From: Tannerella sp.
GTDB lineage: Bacteria > Bacteroidota > Bacteroidia > Bacteroidales > Tannerellaceae
Length of the DNA stretch: 7,909 nt
Assembly: GCA_031268395.1 (NCBI GenBank)
Contig: JAIRXI010000263.1
Coordinates: 1-7,909 of the forward strand
Direction: 5' to 3'
Shown: positions 1 through 7,420 of the stretch, in pieces
Layout of the letters: every line of letters starts with the position of its first letter
Position numbering within the stretch: position 1 is the stretch's first letter
Notes under the pieces: model-generated
What the model was told of the DNA's origin: nothing
Seen by the model: the letters and a program-made list of their open reading frames with translations, nothing else
The model's database searches: none
Translations under genes and position numbers: made by a program

Positions 1-2
1 CA

Positions 3-248
3 CGCCTCGACAATCTGACTCATCGACTCGAGAATATGGCTCATCGACACGAGAATATGACTCATCGACTCGAGAATATGGGTCATCGACTCGAGAATAT
101 GACTCATCGACTCGAGAATATGGCTCATCGACTCGAGAATATGGCTCATCGACTCGAGAATATGACTCATCGACTCGAGAATATGGCTCATCGACTCGAG
201 AATATGACTCATCGACTCGAGTTGATTTCATGCAAATATTCGAGTTAA
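3..248 (+). CDS. Partial CDS (5' end outside window): C-terminal heptad-repeat coiled-coil tail of an unidentified protein
   Basis: The frame is open from the left edge to a TAA at 246-248, and the repeat pattern already holds before the first ATG at 36, so that ATG is probably internal. The readable protein begins RLDNLTHRLEN, runs through units of M-(A/T/G)-H-R-L-E-N, and ends with a short non-repeat tail, LISCKYSS. With L as heptad position a and M as position d, hydrophobic residues fall at alternating 4 and 3 spacing, with R at g and E at b. That is the pattern of a parallel coiled coil. Coding on this strand is supported by the leftmost, most diverged unit, which differs mostly conservatively (CGC for CGA, D for E, L for M). 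The antisense frame is also open, so strand and coding status are not certain. No catalytic domain is visible and I do not recognise the family. The function is unknown; it could be an oligomerisation tail or a length-variable repeat. Confidence 0.5.
   Translation, partial: RLDNLTHRLENMAHRHENMTHRLENMGHRLENMTHRLENMAHRLENMAHRLENMTHRLENMAHRLENMTHRLELISCKYSS
15..221 (+). repeat. 21-bp tandem repeat array, about 9.9 units
   Basis: Nine full 21-bp units start at 15, 36, 57, 78, 99, 120, 141, 162 and 183, followed by an 18-bp partial unit at 204-221. Every unit but the one at 36 carries the palindrome CTCGAG; that unit has CACGAG. The units are nearly identical. The variable point is the second codon of the heptad (ACT, GCT or GGT), and the leftmost unit begins CTG where the others begin ATG. 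The unit length is a multiple of three, so gain or loss of units would keep the reading frame. Such uniform units suggest recent expansion by slippage or unequal recombination. Confidence 0.95.
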
Positions 249-321
249 CATGCTATTTTCCGGGAATAAAATACAGTATTAACTTAAAGGGAATGCCTAT
301 GGATAGAGAAAAAAAAGAATA

Positions 322-334
322 GTGATTCCGGCAT
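322..334 (+). repeat. 13-bp direct repeat, left copy (GTGATTCCGGCAT)
   Basis: An exact 13-bp word in the leader that recurs at 7363-7375, just after the last gene of the cluster. The two copies therefore bracket the three-gene unit in the same orientation. A shared 13-mer in about 8 kb is not very improbable by chance, so its meaning is doubtful. Confidence 0.45.
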
Positions 335-347
335 GAATGTCGGTGAA

Positions 348-367
348 TGATGAAAGAGGATTCATCA
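348..367. promoter_or_regulatory. Perfect inverted repeat TGATGAA-N6-TTCATCA upstream of the susC-like gene
   Basis: Two 7-bp arms (348-354 and 361-367) are separated by six bases, and the element ends 49 bp before the ATG at 417. In DNA this is the size and symmetry of an operator for a dimeric regulator. In RNA it could be a weak leader hairpin. No regulator gene lies in the window, so the choice between the two is open. Confidence 0.4.
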
Positions 368-416
368 AAAGGGAAGAAATTTAACTAAATAAATAAAACT
401 TAATCAGAAATAATGT

Positions 417-3400
417 ATGAATAAAAAAAATATTATGAAATGGGATATGCTGCGGAAGATTATAATGACCGCAAGTATTGTGTGCTGTACGATTTTGTTG
501 CATGCACAGGGAAGAACCGGACCGGGCGGGATAAGCCGGGATATTCGCATTTCCGGCATCGTGACGGATACGGAGGGCGAGCCGGTTGTTGGCGCCAATG
601 TGGTGGAAAAAAGCACGACTAACGGAACGACTACGGACGGGGACGGCACGTTCGTTCTCGGCGTTTCGACCGGCGCTACGCTGGAGGTCAGTTTTATCGG
701 CTACCTGAAGAAGGAAGTGGCCGTTGGCGCCGAGACCCGTTTTGCCATCACGCTGGAAGATGACCGGCCAATGCTGGACGAAGTGGTGGTGGTCGGATAC
801 GGTACGCAGAAGAAAGTGAACCTGACCGGTTCGGTGGCCTCGGTGGATATGAATAAAATGATTGACGGCAGGCCCGTCACTTCGCTTTCGGCAGGGCTGG
901 CGGGCATGGCGCCCGGCGTTTTCATTTCGCAGGGATCCGGCGGACGTCCCGGTTACGACGGCGCTACTATCCGCATACGCGGACAGGGTACGCTGAACAA
1001 TTCGGATCCGCTGGTGCTGATCGACGGCGCACCCGGTAACATGAACGACGTCAACCCGCAGGATGTGGAGAACATTTCTATCCTGAAGGATGCCGCTTCG
1101 TCTTCCATCTACGGTTCGCGGGCGGCCAACGGCGTTATCCTGATTACGACGCGCAAGGGAGCGCAGGGCGTGGCGAAGATCAACTATAACGGCTATCTGT
1201 CGTCGCAAAGCATAGCCAATAAGCTGGATATCGTTTCCAACTATGCCGATTACATGGAACTGTTCAACGAAGCCTATACCAACAGCGGACTGCAACTTAA
1301 ATTCAGTCAGGAGAAGATCAACGAGTGGCGGGCGGCCGGCGACAGCGACCCGCTCAGGTTCCCGAATCAGGACTGGCAGGACGCCGTTTTCCACAACGGG
1401 CTGATGCAGAATCACACGCTGTCGGTCAACGGAGGCACGGACAGGATGCATTATTACGTATCGGGCAATATTCTGGACAACCCCGGCATCATGGATAATT
1501 CGGGCTACAACCGCATCAGCGTGCGCAGCAATCTCGAAGCCGCCGTCAAACCGTGGTTTACGGCCGGCGTGAGCGCTTACGGCTATAACGGCAAGGCTGA
1601 CCTCGGAGTGAACGACAACAATAATACTTTCCTTTATTTAATAGCCACGACGCCCGGCATGGTGTTCCGTGCGCCCGACGGAAGGTATGGCGGCATGAAC
1701 AATGTGGAGGACGACCCGCAGTCGGCCAACAATAACCTGCTGAAGACCCTGAACAGCGTGAAGGGACACTACACAACCAACAAGATCGTATCCCGTTTCT
1801 ATGGCGTACTGAAACCGTTCGAGGGGTTAAGCATGGAAGGATCCTATACGTATGATTTTCAGGACAGGTATTACTATATACAGCCCGTGTTCCACGCACT
1901 GTGGAATTTCTATGACAATACGATTCAGAACAGCGGTATCGGACGGACGCGCGTCGAGAATGCGAATGAAAAATGGTACAGGCTGCAGGCGGACGGCGTC
2001 ATCCGGTATGAAACGAACGTCAGCCGGCTGAATGTGCAGGCCATGGCGGGCGCCAGCCAGGAATCGTATCGTCTTCAGTATTTTTCCGCGAGCAAGCTGG
2101 ACCTGACGTCTCCCGAACTGACCGAACTGAATGCGGCTACGATGGATGCTTCCGTCAGCGGAAACTACCTCAACTGGGCGATGCGTTCGTACTTCGGCCG
2201 CCTTGCGCTGAACTGGTCGGATAAGTACCTGCTGGAAGCCAACCTCCGTTCCGACGGTTCCTCGCGCTTTGCCGCGGGCAGCGCCCGCTGGGGTTACTTC
2301 CCCTCGTTCTCGGCCGGATGGCGCATCAGCGAGGAAGACTTTATGCAGAATATCCCCTGGTTGAATGCGCTGAAAGTCCGCGCATCCTACGGCATGCTGG
2401 GCAACAATGCGCTCGGAACCAACAAGGATAACGACGGCAACTACTCCTACCAGTCGCTCTACAATGCGAACAATTACGTGCTGAACAACAGCGTGCAGGT
2501 CGGTTTCGCGCAAAACGCGCTGTCCAACTCCCTGCTTACCTGGGAAACGGCATACGTGAGCAACATCGGTCTGGATTTCGGCCTGCTCCGTTCGCGCCTC
2601 AACGGTACGGTCGACGCCTTCGTGAAAAACACAAAGGGCATCCTGATCGACCTGCCGGCGCCGCTGGTACACGGCACGTCGTCCATTCCCAAAAAGAATG
2701 CGGCCGAAGTGCGCAACACGGGCGCCGAGCTGAACCTGACGTGGAACGACAAAATCGGCAGCGTGAACTATTTCGTCGGCGGCAACTTCACTTATGTAAA
2801 GAACGAGGTGACCAGGTTCAAGGGCAAGGAGATGTCCATCGACGGGACAAACCTTATTGTGGAAGGTCAGCCGATTAATGTTCAGTACGTATTCCAGGTA
2901 GACCGCATCGTTCAGACGGCCGAAGATCTCGCGCTCGTACAGCAGATGGTCGACGCCCATCCGGATGCCTTTGCGTCCTACAAGCGCCCGGAGCTGGGCG
3001 ATTTCCTGTACAGGGATGTGAGCGGACTGGGTGAAGACGGTCTGCCCGACGGCATTCCCGACGGCAAGATTACGGACGCCGACCGTGTGATGGTCGGCAA
3101 CGGCACGAACCCGACGACCACCTACGGCTTTTCGTTCGGCGCAGGCTGGAAAGGGTTCGATTTCTCGTGCCTCCTGCAGGGCGTGGGCGGACTGATGGTG
3201 AACTGGAGCGGCGACGCCGGCGCATTTCGTCCGGTGGTCACTTACGGCAACCAGATCAACAAAACCATTGCCGACGGTCGCTGGTACGAAGGCCGTCCCG
3301 ACGCGGCCACCTATCCGCGCCTGCTGGAACATGCCGACAACCGGAACACGATCTCCAGCGATTTCTGGCTCGAAGACAAATCCTTCCTGCGGGTAAAGAA

Positions 3401-3587
3401 CATACAGCTGAGCTACACGGTCCCGCAGAAGTGGTCGAAAGCCTTGATGATCGAAACGTTCCGCCTCTACGGAAGCGTCGAAAACGCCCTGACTTTCACC
3501 AAGTACAGGGGACTGGATCCGGAGGTGGCCAATACGACCTATCCGAATCTGAGACTGGTAACTTTCGGAATTAACCTGACATTTTAA
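417..3587 (+). CDS. SusC/RagA-family TonB-linked outer-membrane transporter
   Basis: This is the outer-membrane import barrel of a SusCD glycan-uptake complex, energised by TonB. The 1056-residue length is normal for the family. In order: a basic start and hydrophobic signal peptide (residues 1 to about 31, likely cut near HAQ); a carboxypeptidase-regulatory-like beta domain (about 43-118, with SGIVTDTEGEPVVGANV and ending near FIGY); a TonB-box-like stretch LDEVVVVGYG (about 120-129); a plug domain (about 130-250) with the family motif LKDAASSSIYGSRAANGV starting near 223; then the barrel, ending with a C-terminal Phe (INLTF) as expected for BAM-assembled barrels. There is no N-terminal STN domain, so it lacks the usual means of signalling to an anti-sigma factor. 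The start at 417 gives a complete signal peptide; ATGs at 435 and 447 are alternatives. It ends 11 bp before the susD-like gene, so the two are almost certainly cotranscribed. The family call is very safe; the substrate is not shown by this sequence. Confidence 0.97.
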   Translation: MNKKNIMKWDMLRKIIMTASIVCCTILLHAQGRTGPGGISRDIRISGIVTDTEGEPVVGANVVEKSTTNGTTTDGDGTFVLGVSTGATLEVSFIGYLKKEVAVGAETRFAITLEDDRPMLDEVVVVGYGTQKKVNLTGSVASVDMNKMIDGRPVTSLSAGLAGMAPGVFISQGSGGRPGYDGATIRIRGQGTLNNSDPLVLIDGAPGNMNDVNPQDVENISILKDAASSSIYGSRAANGVILITTRKGAQGVAKINYNGYLSSQSIANKLDIVSNYADYMELFNEAYTNSGLQLKFSQEKINEWRAAGDSDPLRFPNQDWQDAVFHNGLMQNHTLSVNGGTDRMHYYVSGNILDNPGIMDNSGYNRISVRSNLEAAVKPWFTAGVSAYGYNGKADLGVNDNNNTFLYLIATTPGMVFRAPDGRYGGMNNVEDDPQSANNNLLKTLNSVKGHYTTNKIVSRFYGVLKPFEGLSMEGSYTYDFQDRYYYIQPVFHALWNFYDNTIQNSGIGRTRVENANEKWYRLQADGVIRYETNVSRLNVQAMAGASQESYRLQYFSASKLDLTSPELTELNAATMDASVSGNYLNWAMRSYFGRLALNWSDKYLLEANLRSDGSSRFAAGSARWGYFPSFSAGWRISEEDFMQNIPWLNALKVRASYGMLGNNALGTNKDNDGNYSYQSLYNANNYVLNNSVQVGFAQNALSNSLLTWETAYVSNIGLDFGLLRSRLNGTVDAFVKNTKGILIDLPAPLVHGTSSIPKKNAAEVRNTGAELNLTWNDKIGSVNYFVGGNFTYVKNEVTRFKGKEMSIDGTNLIVEGQPINVQYVFQVDRIVQTAEDLALVQQMVDAHPDAFASYKRPELGDFLYRDVSGLGEDGLPDGIPDGKITDADRVMVGNGTNPTTTYGFSFGAGWKGFDFSCLLQGVGGLMVNWSGDAGAFRPVVTYGNQINKTIADGRWYEGRPDAATYPRLLEHADNRNTISSDFWLEDKSFLRVKNIQLSYTVPQKWSKALMIETFRLYGSVENALTFTKYRGLDPEVANTTYPNLRLVTFGINLTF

Positions 3588-3598
3588 TTGATTTTGAT

Positions 3599-5332
3599 AT
3601 GAAAAAGATAATTATCTATTTGGGAATTGTAATGATGGGGCTGTCGCTGAACGGATGTTACGATCTGGACACCTATCCCGGCGATACGCTGAGCGAAAGC
3701 CTGTTCTGGGCAACGGAAGACCATGCGCATCAGGCCATGATGGGCATTTATGCAAACATGCGAAACGAACATGTGTTCGGGCGTCAGTTCGAACTGGATC
3801 ATCTGGGCGACATCGCTTACGGCTACGATCAGATGGCTGGCATTCCGCGCGGCACCTATACGGCCCGCGACGGCGACATAAGCAACAAATGGTCCCGTTT
3901 ATACGAAAGCATCCAGCGTGCAAACGGTTTTATGGCGCGGGTTTCCGGCATGGACGGAATCGACGCGGACGTGAAAGGCCGCTATCTGGCCGAAGCCCGC
4001 TTCCTGCGCGCCCTCCATTATTTCGAGCTGCTGAAGTTCTGGGGCGGAGTGCCTTACTACGACGAGACGACGAACGTCAACGCCGAATATGCCGACATGA
4101 AAAAGCCGCGCAGTTCGGCCGAAGAAATCCGCAGTCATATTCTCGACGATCTTGGGGAAGCAATTGCCGGGTTGCCCGTTTCCTGGCCCGACGGCGAATA
4201 CGGACGGGCGACGAAGGGCGCCGCCTACGCGCTGCGCGGAAAAGTCCATCTCTACAACAAGGCCTGGAAAAACGCCATTGCCGACTTCGAGGAAGTTGCG
4301 TATAACCGCTCGAATGTATACGGCTATGCCCTCGACGACGATTATGCGCGTATTTTCAAGCTGTATAACGGCGCGAAAAGCGCGGAAATGATTTTCGCGG
4401 TTCAGAACAAGAGCGGCGTAGGCACGTCCTACGGCATGCCGATGAATTTCTACATGGGTACGCGCAACTCGTATGGAAGCTGCTGGAACAACACGGTGCC
4501 TTCCACGCAGCTGGTCGACATGTACGAATGCACGGACGGCAAACCGTTCAGCTGGAATGACATCTTCCCGGGTTACAGCGGCATGACCGTTGATCAGCGA
4601 AAGGACGTACTGTGCGTCGAATACAAGGGCGGACAGATTACGTCGCTGCTGGATACCGATACGGCCAAAATACTGAACGCCTATGTCAACCGCGATCCGC
4701 GCCTGGCAGCCACCGTCATCGTGCCCTATTCCATTTACAAGGGATGGGCTTCCAATGCGCCGCGGGACATGCTCTTTATCCTCGAGGCTTCCGGAAGCGA
4801 CGCACCGAACGAAACCTACGGCACCATGCGCAACAACAACGGCAGCTGGCGTACGTATTTCTACCGCAAGTTCGTGACCGAATACGATCTGGACGGCGCC
4901 ATCTCCGACCGTTCGCATACGCCGTTCGAGTTTCCGCTGATCCGTTATGCCGACGTGCTCCTGATGCTCGCCGAAGCCTGTAACGAGGACGGGCAACTGG
5001 AAAAGGCGCTGACGGAGATAAACAGGGTCAGGGCGCGTGTCGGCCTGCCCGGACTCAATTCGGGCGCCGCATGGCTGGCCGTCGGCTCGCAGGAAGAAAT
5101 GCGTCAGCGCATTTACAGGGAGCGCGCCGTCGAACTGGCCGGCGAAGGCCACCGTTTCAACGACCTCCTGCGCTGGAGTACGGCGAAGGAGGTGATTGCC
5201 GCCAATCCGCCGGTCGGAATCTACGGCGACAACCTCTATCAGCATCCCTTCACCGACAGGGATTACCTGTGGCCGATTCCGGGCGTTGAACTTGAACGCA
5301 ATCCCGATCTTGCACAGAATCCGGGATGGTAA
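3599..5332 (+). CDS. SusD/RagB-family surface glycan-binding lipoprotein
   Basis: This is the partner lipoprotein that sits over the extracellular face of the SusC barrel and captures oligosaccharides. Residues 1-19 form a lipoprotein signal peptide with lipobox LNGC, giving Cys20 as the lipidated residue, followed by YDLD. The 577-residue length fits the family. N-terminal helical (TPR-like) features include AEARFLRALHYFELLKFWGG (residues 131-150). C-terminal SusD/RagB features include LIRYADVLLMLAEA (from 447), INRVRARVGLP (from 474), RERAVELAGEGHRFNDLLRW (507-526), and the ending YLWPIP...NPDLAQNPGW. Aromatic residues are plentiful, as expected for a sugar platform, but the binding residues cannot be assigned from sequence alone. 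It starts 11 bp after the transporter stop, with A/T-rich sequence and no Shine-Dalgarno motif ahead of it. A strong hairpin lies just past its stop codon and may limit read-through into the lyase gene. Confidence 0.97.
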   Translation: MKKIIIYLGIVMMGLSLNGCYDLDTYPGDTLSESLFWATEDHAHQAMMGIYANMRNEHVFGRQFELDHLGDIAYGYDQMAGIPRGTYTARDGDISNKWSRLYESIQRANGFMARVSGMDGIDADVKGRYLAEARFLRALHYFELLKFWGGVPYYDETTNVNAEYADMKKPRSSAEEIRSHILDDLGEAIAGLPVSWPDGEYGRATKGAAYALRGKVHLYNKAWKNAIADFEEVAYNRSNVYGYALDDDYARIFKLYNGAKSAEMIFAVQNKSGVGTSYGMPMNFYMGTRNSYGSCWNNTVPSTQLVDMYECTDGKPFSWNDIFPGYSGMTVDQRKDVLCVEYKGGQITSLLDTDTAKILNAYVNRDPRLAATVIVPYSIYKGWASNAPRDMLFILEASGSDAPNETYGTMRNNNGSWRTYFYRKFVTEYDLDGAISDRSHTPFEFPLIRYADVLLMLAEACNEDGQLEKALTEINRVRARVGLPGLNSGAAWLAVGSQEEMRQRIYRERAVELAGEGHRFNDLLRWSTAKEVIAANPPVGIYGDNLYQHPFTDRDYLWPIPGVELERNPDLAQNPGW

Positions 5333-5341
5333 AACAGTTTC

Positions 5342-5384
5342 GGAGGCTGCGCATGGCCGCAAGCGCGATGCGTAGCCTCCTTTT
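5342..5384 (+). terminator. Intrinsic terminator or attenuator hairpin between the susD-like gene and the lyase
   Basis: The arms at 5342-5354 and 5368-5380 pair over 13 bp. One pair is G-U and the rest are Watson-Crick. The loop is 13 nt and TTTTA follows directly. The hairpin starts 9 bp after the SusD stop and ends 36 bp before the next ATG. A long GC-rich stem with only four Ts suggests partial termination, or a 3'-end stabiliser left by processing, as readily as a full stop. I see no promoter motif between it and 5417, so the lyase probably depends on read-through. Confidence 0.75.
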
Positions 5385-5416
5385 AGAAAACAACTTTAAA
5401 AAAAAACAAAATACAA

Positions 5417-7348
5417 ATGAAATCATTCTGTTTATCTGTTGTAATTTCATTGATAACGCTGAATCTGTTTGCTGCCGGAGAGCGTAATCTGCTCGAGCGC
5501 AGCATTAGCCACGACCGGTTGGCACAAACGCTGGCCGGCGGCACGGAGTGGGTTCAATTTCCCGCCTATCACGACCGGCAGGCGTGGGAATCGCTCCCGT
5601 CCGAAGTACGCGACGCCATCATTCTCCGGGGCGAAGAAGCGCTCCCGTGCAACTGGCCTGTCATTACGGCTACCGACTACCTGGAATTTACGCGCAGCGG
5701 TAACCGGATAACCGGCCGTCCGCAGGGCGAACGCATGCAGGCGCTTCGCAAACTGATCCTGGCCGAACTGGTGGAAGGGAAAGGCCGTTTTATCGATCCG
5801 CTCATGAACGGCGTATGGGCGGTATGCGAACAGTCCTCATGGGTGGACGCCGCCCATCTCTACATGCAGAAAAAAGGCTTCGGGCTGCCCGATGCCGACG
5901 ATATTGTCATTGACCTGACGGCGGGCGATATCGGGGCGATGCTCTCGTGGATACATTATTTCTTTGCGCCCGAGTTCGACAAGGTAAGCCCGTTTGTTTC
6001 GGAAGCGATTCGCCGGAACGTCCGGACGCGTATCCTGGAACCCTATTATACACGCAACGATTTATGGTGGATGGGCTTCGGGGGCGGCATGGTCAACAAC
6101 TGGAACGTCTGGGTAAACCACAACGTGATGCAATGCATCCTCCTGATGGAAACCGATCGTGCAAAACGGACGGACAATATCTACAAGGCGATGCGCTCCA
6201 TCGACAAATTCATTAATTTCTATCCCGACGACGGCGGTTGCGACGAAGGGCCGGGCTACTGGGGACATGCCGGCGGCAAACTGTTTGAAGACCTCGAACT
6301 GCTGTATCTGGCGACAGACGGAAACGTGAATATCTTCGACAGCGAAGTCGTCAAGAATATCGGCCGCTACATTTACCGCGCCTATATTGCCGACCCTTAC
6401 TTCGTGAACTTTGCCGATGCGAGTGCAAAGGGCCACATGCGCGCCGGAGTGGTTTACCGCTACGGGAAAGCCATCGGGGACGACCTCATGCAGGGTTTCG
6501 GCGCATTCCATGCGCAGAAAAGGAACTTGCTGGCAAATCCTCCGACGGAATCCGTGGAAGCATCCATCCGGGAACTGTTCGACGCACGGGAAATGATGGC
6601 GGCCAAAAGCGTTGAGCCACTGATTGGCGAATGCTGGCTGCCGGGCAGCCAGTATGCCACCGCCCGCGACAGGGCGCACAGCCGCAACGGATTTTTCTTC
6701 GCGGCAAAGGGAGGGTACAACGACGAAAGCCATAACCACAATGATGTGGGGACATGTGTCCTTTATTACAATGGCGCTCCCGTACTGATAGATGTCGGAG
6801 TGGCTACCTACACGCGGCAGACGTTCAGCGACGAACGGTATGCCATCTGGACCATGCAGTCGGGCTATCACAACCTGCCGGTGATTAACGGCACGGACCA
6901 GAAGTACGGGAAGCAGTACAGGGCGCGCGGTGTGACGTTCAAATCCGGTGCGAAGACGGTGGAATTTTCGGTGGACATTGCCGGAGCCTATCCCGAAGAG
7001 GCAAAGGTGAAGACCTGGAAACGCAATTATACGCTGCAGCGCGGCAAGTCGTTTATCATCGACGACCGCTACGAACTGGCGGAAAACAGCGGCGCCACGT
7101 CGCTGAGTTTCATGACTTCCTGCAGGGCGACGGTGCTCAAACCGGGGATTGTCATGCTTGAGGGTGATGGCTTCTCGCTGGAATTGTCGTACAGTGCGTC
7201 GAAGATTACCGCACGGACAGAGGAAATCGAGATAACGGACGGCAATCTGAAAAGTGCATGGGGAGACAGGATTACACGTCTCCGGCTGGATTTCACCGGC
7301 AAAAATCCGGGCGGTTCAAACAGCATTGTCATCAAACCGAAAAGGTAG
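5417..7348 (+). CDS. Secreted heparinase II/III-family polysaccharide lyase
   Basis: A probable lyase that cleaves uronic-acid-containing polysaccharide by beta-elimination. Residues 1-20 form a signal peptide (hydrophobic core, ending LFAA) without a lipobox, so a soluble periplasmic enzyme is expected. The 643-residue length fits an N-terminal alpha/alpha toroid plus a C-terminal beta-sandwich. In the toroid, N234-H235 within NNWNVWVNHN and Y281 within DEGPGYWGH match the Asn-His pair and catalytic Tyr known in related lyases such as the alginate lyase Alg17c (PL17) and heparinase II (PL21). The hallmark HNHNDVG begins at H439. H441, D459 (in LIDVG) and H485 (in SGYHNLP) lie where the structural metal ligands of Pedobacter heparinase II are found. 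All of these are intact, so the enzyme is probably active. The family-level call is strong. The PL family and the substrate (glycosaminoglycan, alginate or another uronan) are not determined. It follows the SusCD pair in the same direction, 84 bp after the susD-like stop. A short palindrome-rich intergenic region follows. Confidence 0.92.
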   Translation: MKSFCLSVVISLITLNLFAAGERNLLERSISHDRLAQTLAGGTEWVQFPAYHDRQAWESLPSEVRDAIILRGEEALPCNWPVITATDYLEFTRSGNRITGRPQGERMQALRKLILAELVEGKGRFIDPLMNGVWAVCEQSSWVDAAHLYMQKKGFGLPDADDIVIDLTAGDIGAMLSWIHYFFAPEFDKVSPFVSEAIRRNVRTRILEPYYTRNDLWWMGFGGGMVNNWNVWVNHNVMQCILLMETDRAKRTDNIYKAMRSIDKFINFYPDDGGCDEGPGYWGHAGGKLFEDLELLYLATDGNVNIFDSEVVKNIGRYIYRAYIADPYFVNFADASAKGHMRAGVVYRYGKAIGDDLMQGFGAFHAQKRNLLANPPTESVEASIRELFDAREMMAAKSVEPLIGECWLPGSQYATARDRAHSRNGFFFAAKGGYNDESHNHNDVGTCVLYYNGAPVLIDVGVATYTRQTFSDERYAIWTMQSGYHNLPVINGTDQKYGKQYRARGVTFKSGAKTVEFSVDIAGAYPEEAKVKTWKRNYTLQRGKSFIIDDRYELAENSGATSLSFMTSCRATVLKPGIVMLEGDGFSLELSYSASKITARTEEIEITDGNLKSAWGDRITRLRLDFTGKNPGGSNSIVIKPKR

Positions 7349-7362
7349 CGGAGAAAACAGCC

Positions 7363-7375
7363 GTGATTCCGGCAT
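7363..7375 (+). repeat. 13-bp direct repeat, right copy (GTGATTCCGGCAT)
   Basis: Identical to 322-334 and in the same orientation. It lies 14 bp after the lyase stop codon. The flanking bases do not match beyond the 13-mer. Confidence 0.45.
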
Positions 7376-7420
7376 TTCCGACTCTGCCGTCACCGTGCGG
7401 CTGAGCAGATATGCTCCAGG

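Larger units (their letters stand above)
249..416 (+). promoter_or_regulatory. A/T-rich leader of the susC-like operon
   Basis: This 168-bp gap separates the repeat ORF from the transporter gene and is the natural place for the operon promoter. I find no exact match to the Bacteroides -7 box (TAnnTTTG) and no Shine-Dalgarno motif. The last 40 bases before the ATG are very A/T-rich, which is normal for translation initiation in this phylum. A perfect inverted repeat at 348-367 is the only clear structured element. The promoter position is inferred from gene layout and not from a recognised motif. Confidence 0.4.

Noticed and set aside
15..221. CRISPR array
   Set aside because: The 21-bp units follow one another with no spacers, and the only differences are single-base changes within units.
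254..261. TATTTTCC as a -7 promoter box for the operon
   Set aside because: It matches only four of the six fixed positions of TAnnTTTG and has no partner -33 element.
381..1451. Long minus-strand open frame (356 aa) antisense to the transporter
   Set aside because: It overlaps an unmistakable SusC gene and has no recognisable motif. It is a by-product of GC-rich codon use on the plus strand.
1827..3332. Minus-strand open frame of 501 aa
   Set aside because: It lies wholly antisense to the transporter barrel, with no domain pattern; a coding shadow.
3899..5362. Minus-strand open frame of 487 aa
   Set aside because: It is antisense to the SusD-like gene and its start would lie inside the terminator hairpin region. 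The composition is that of a shadow frame.
6062..6871. Minus-strand open frame of 269 aa within the lyase
   Set aside because: The plus-strand frame carries intact catalytic motifs across this stretch, and the antisense product resembles nothing I recognise.
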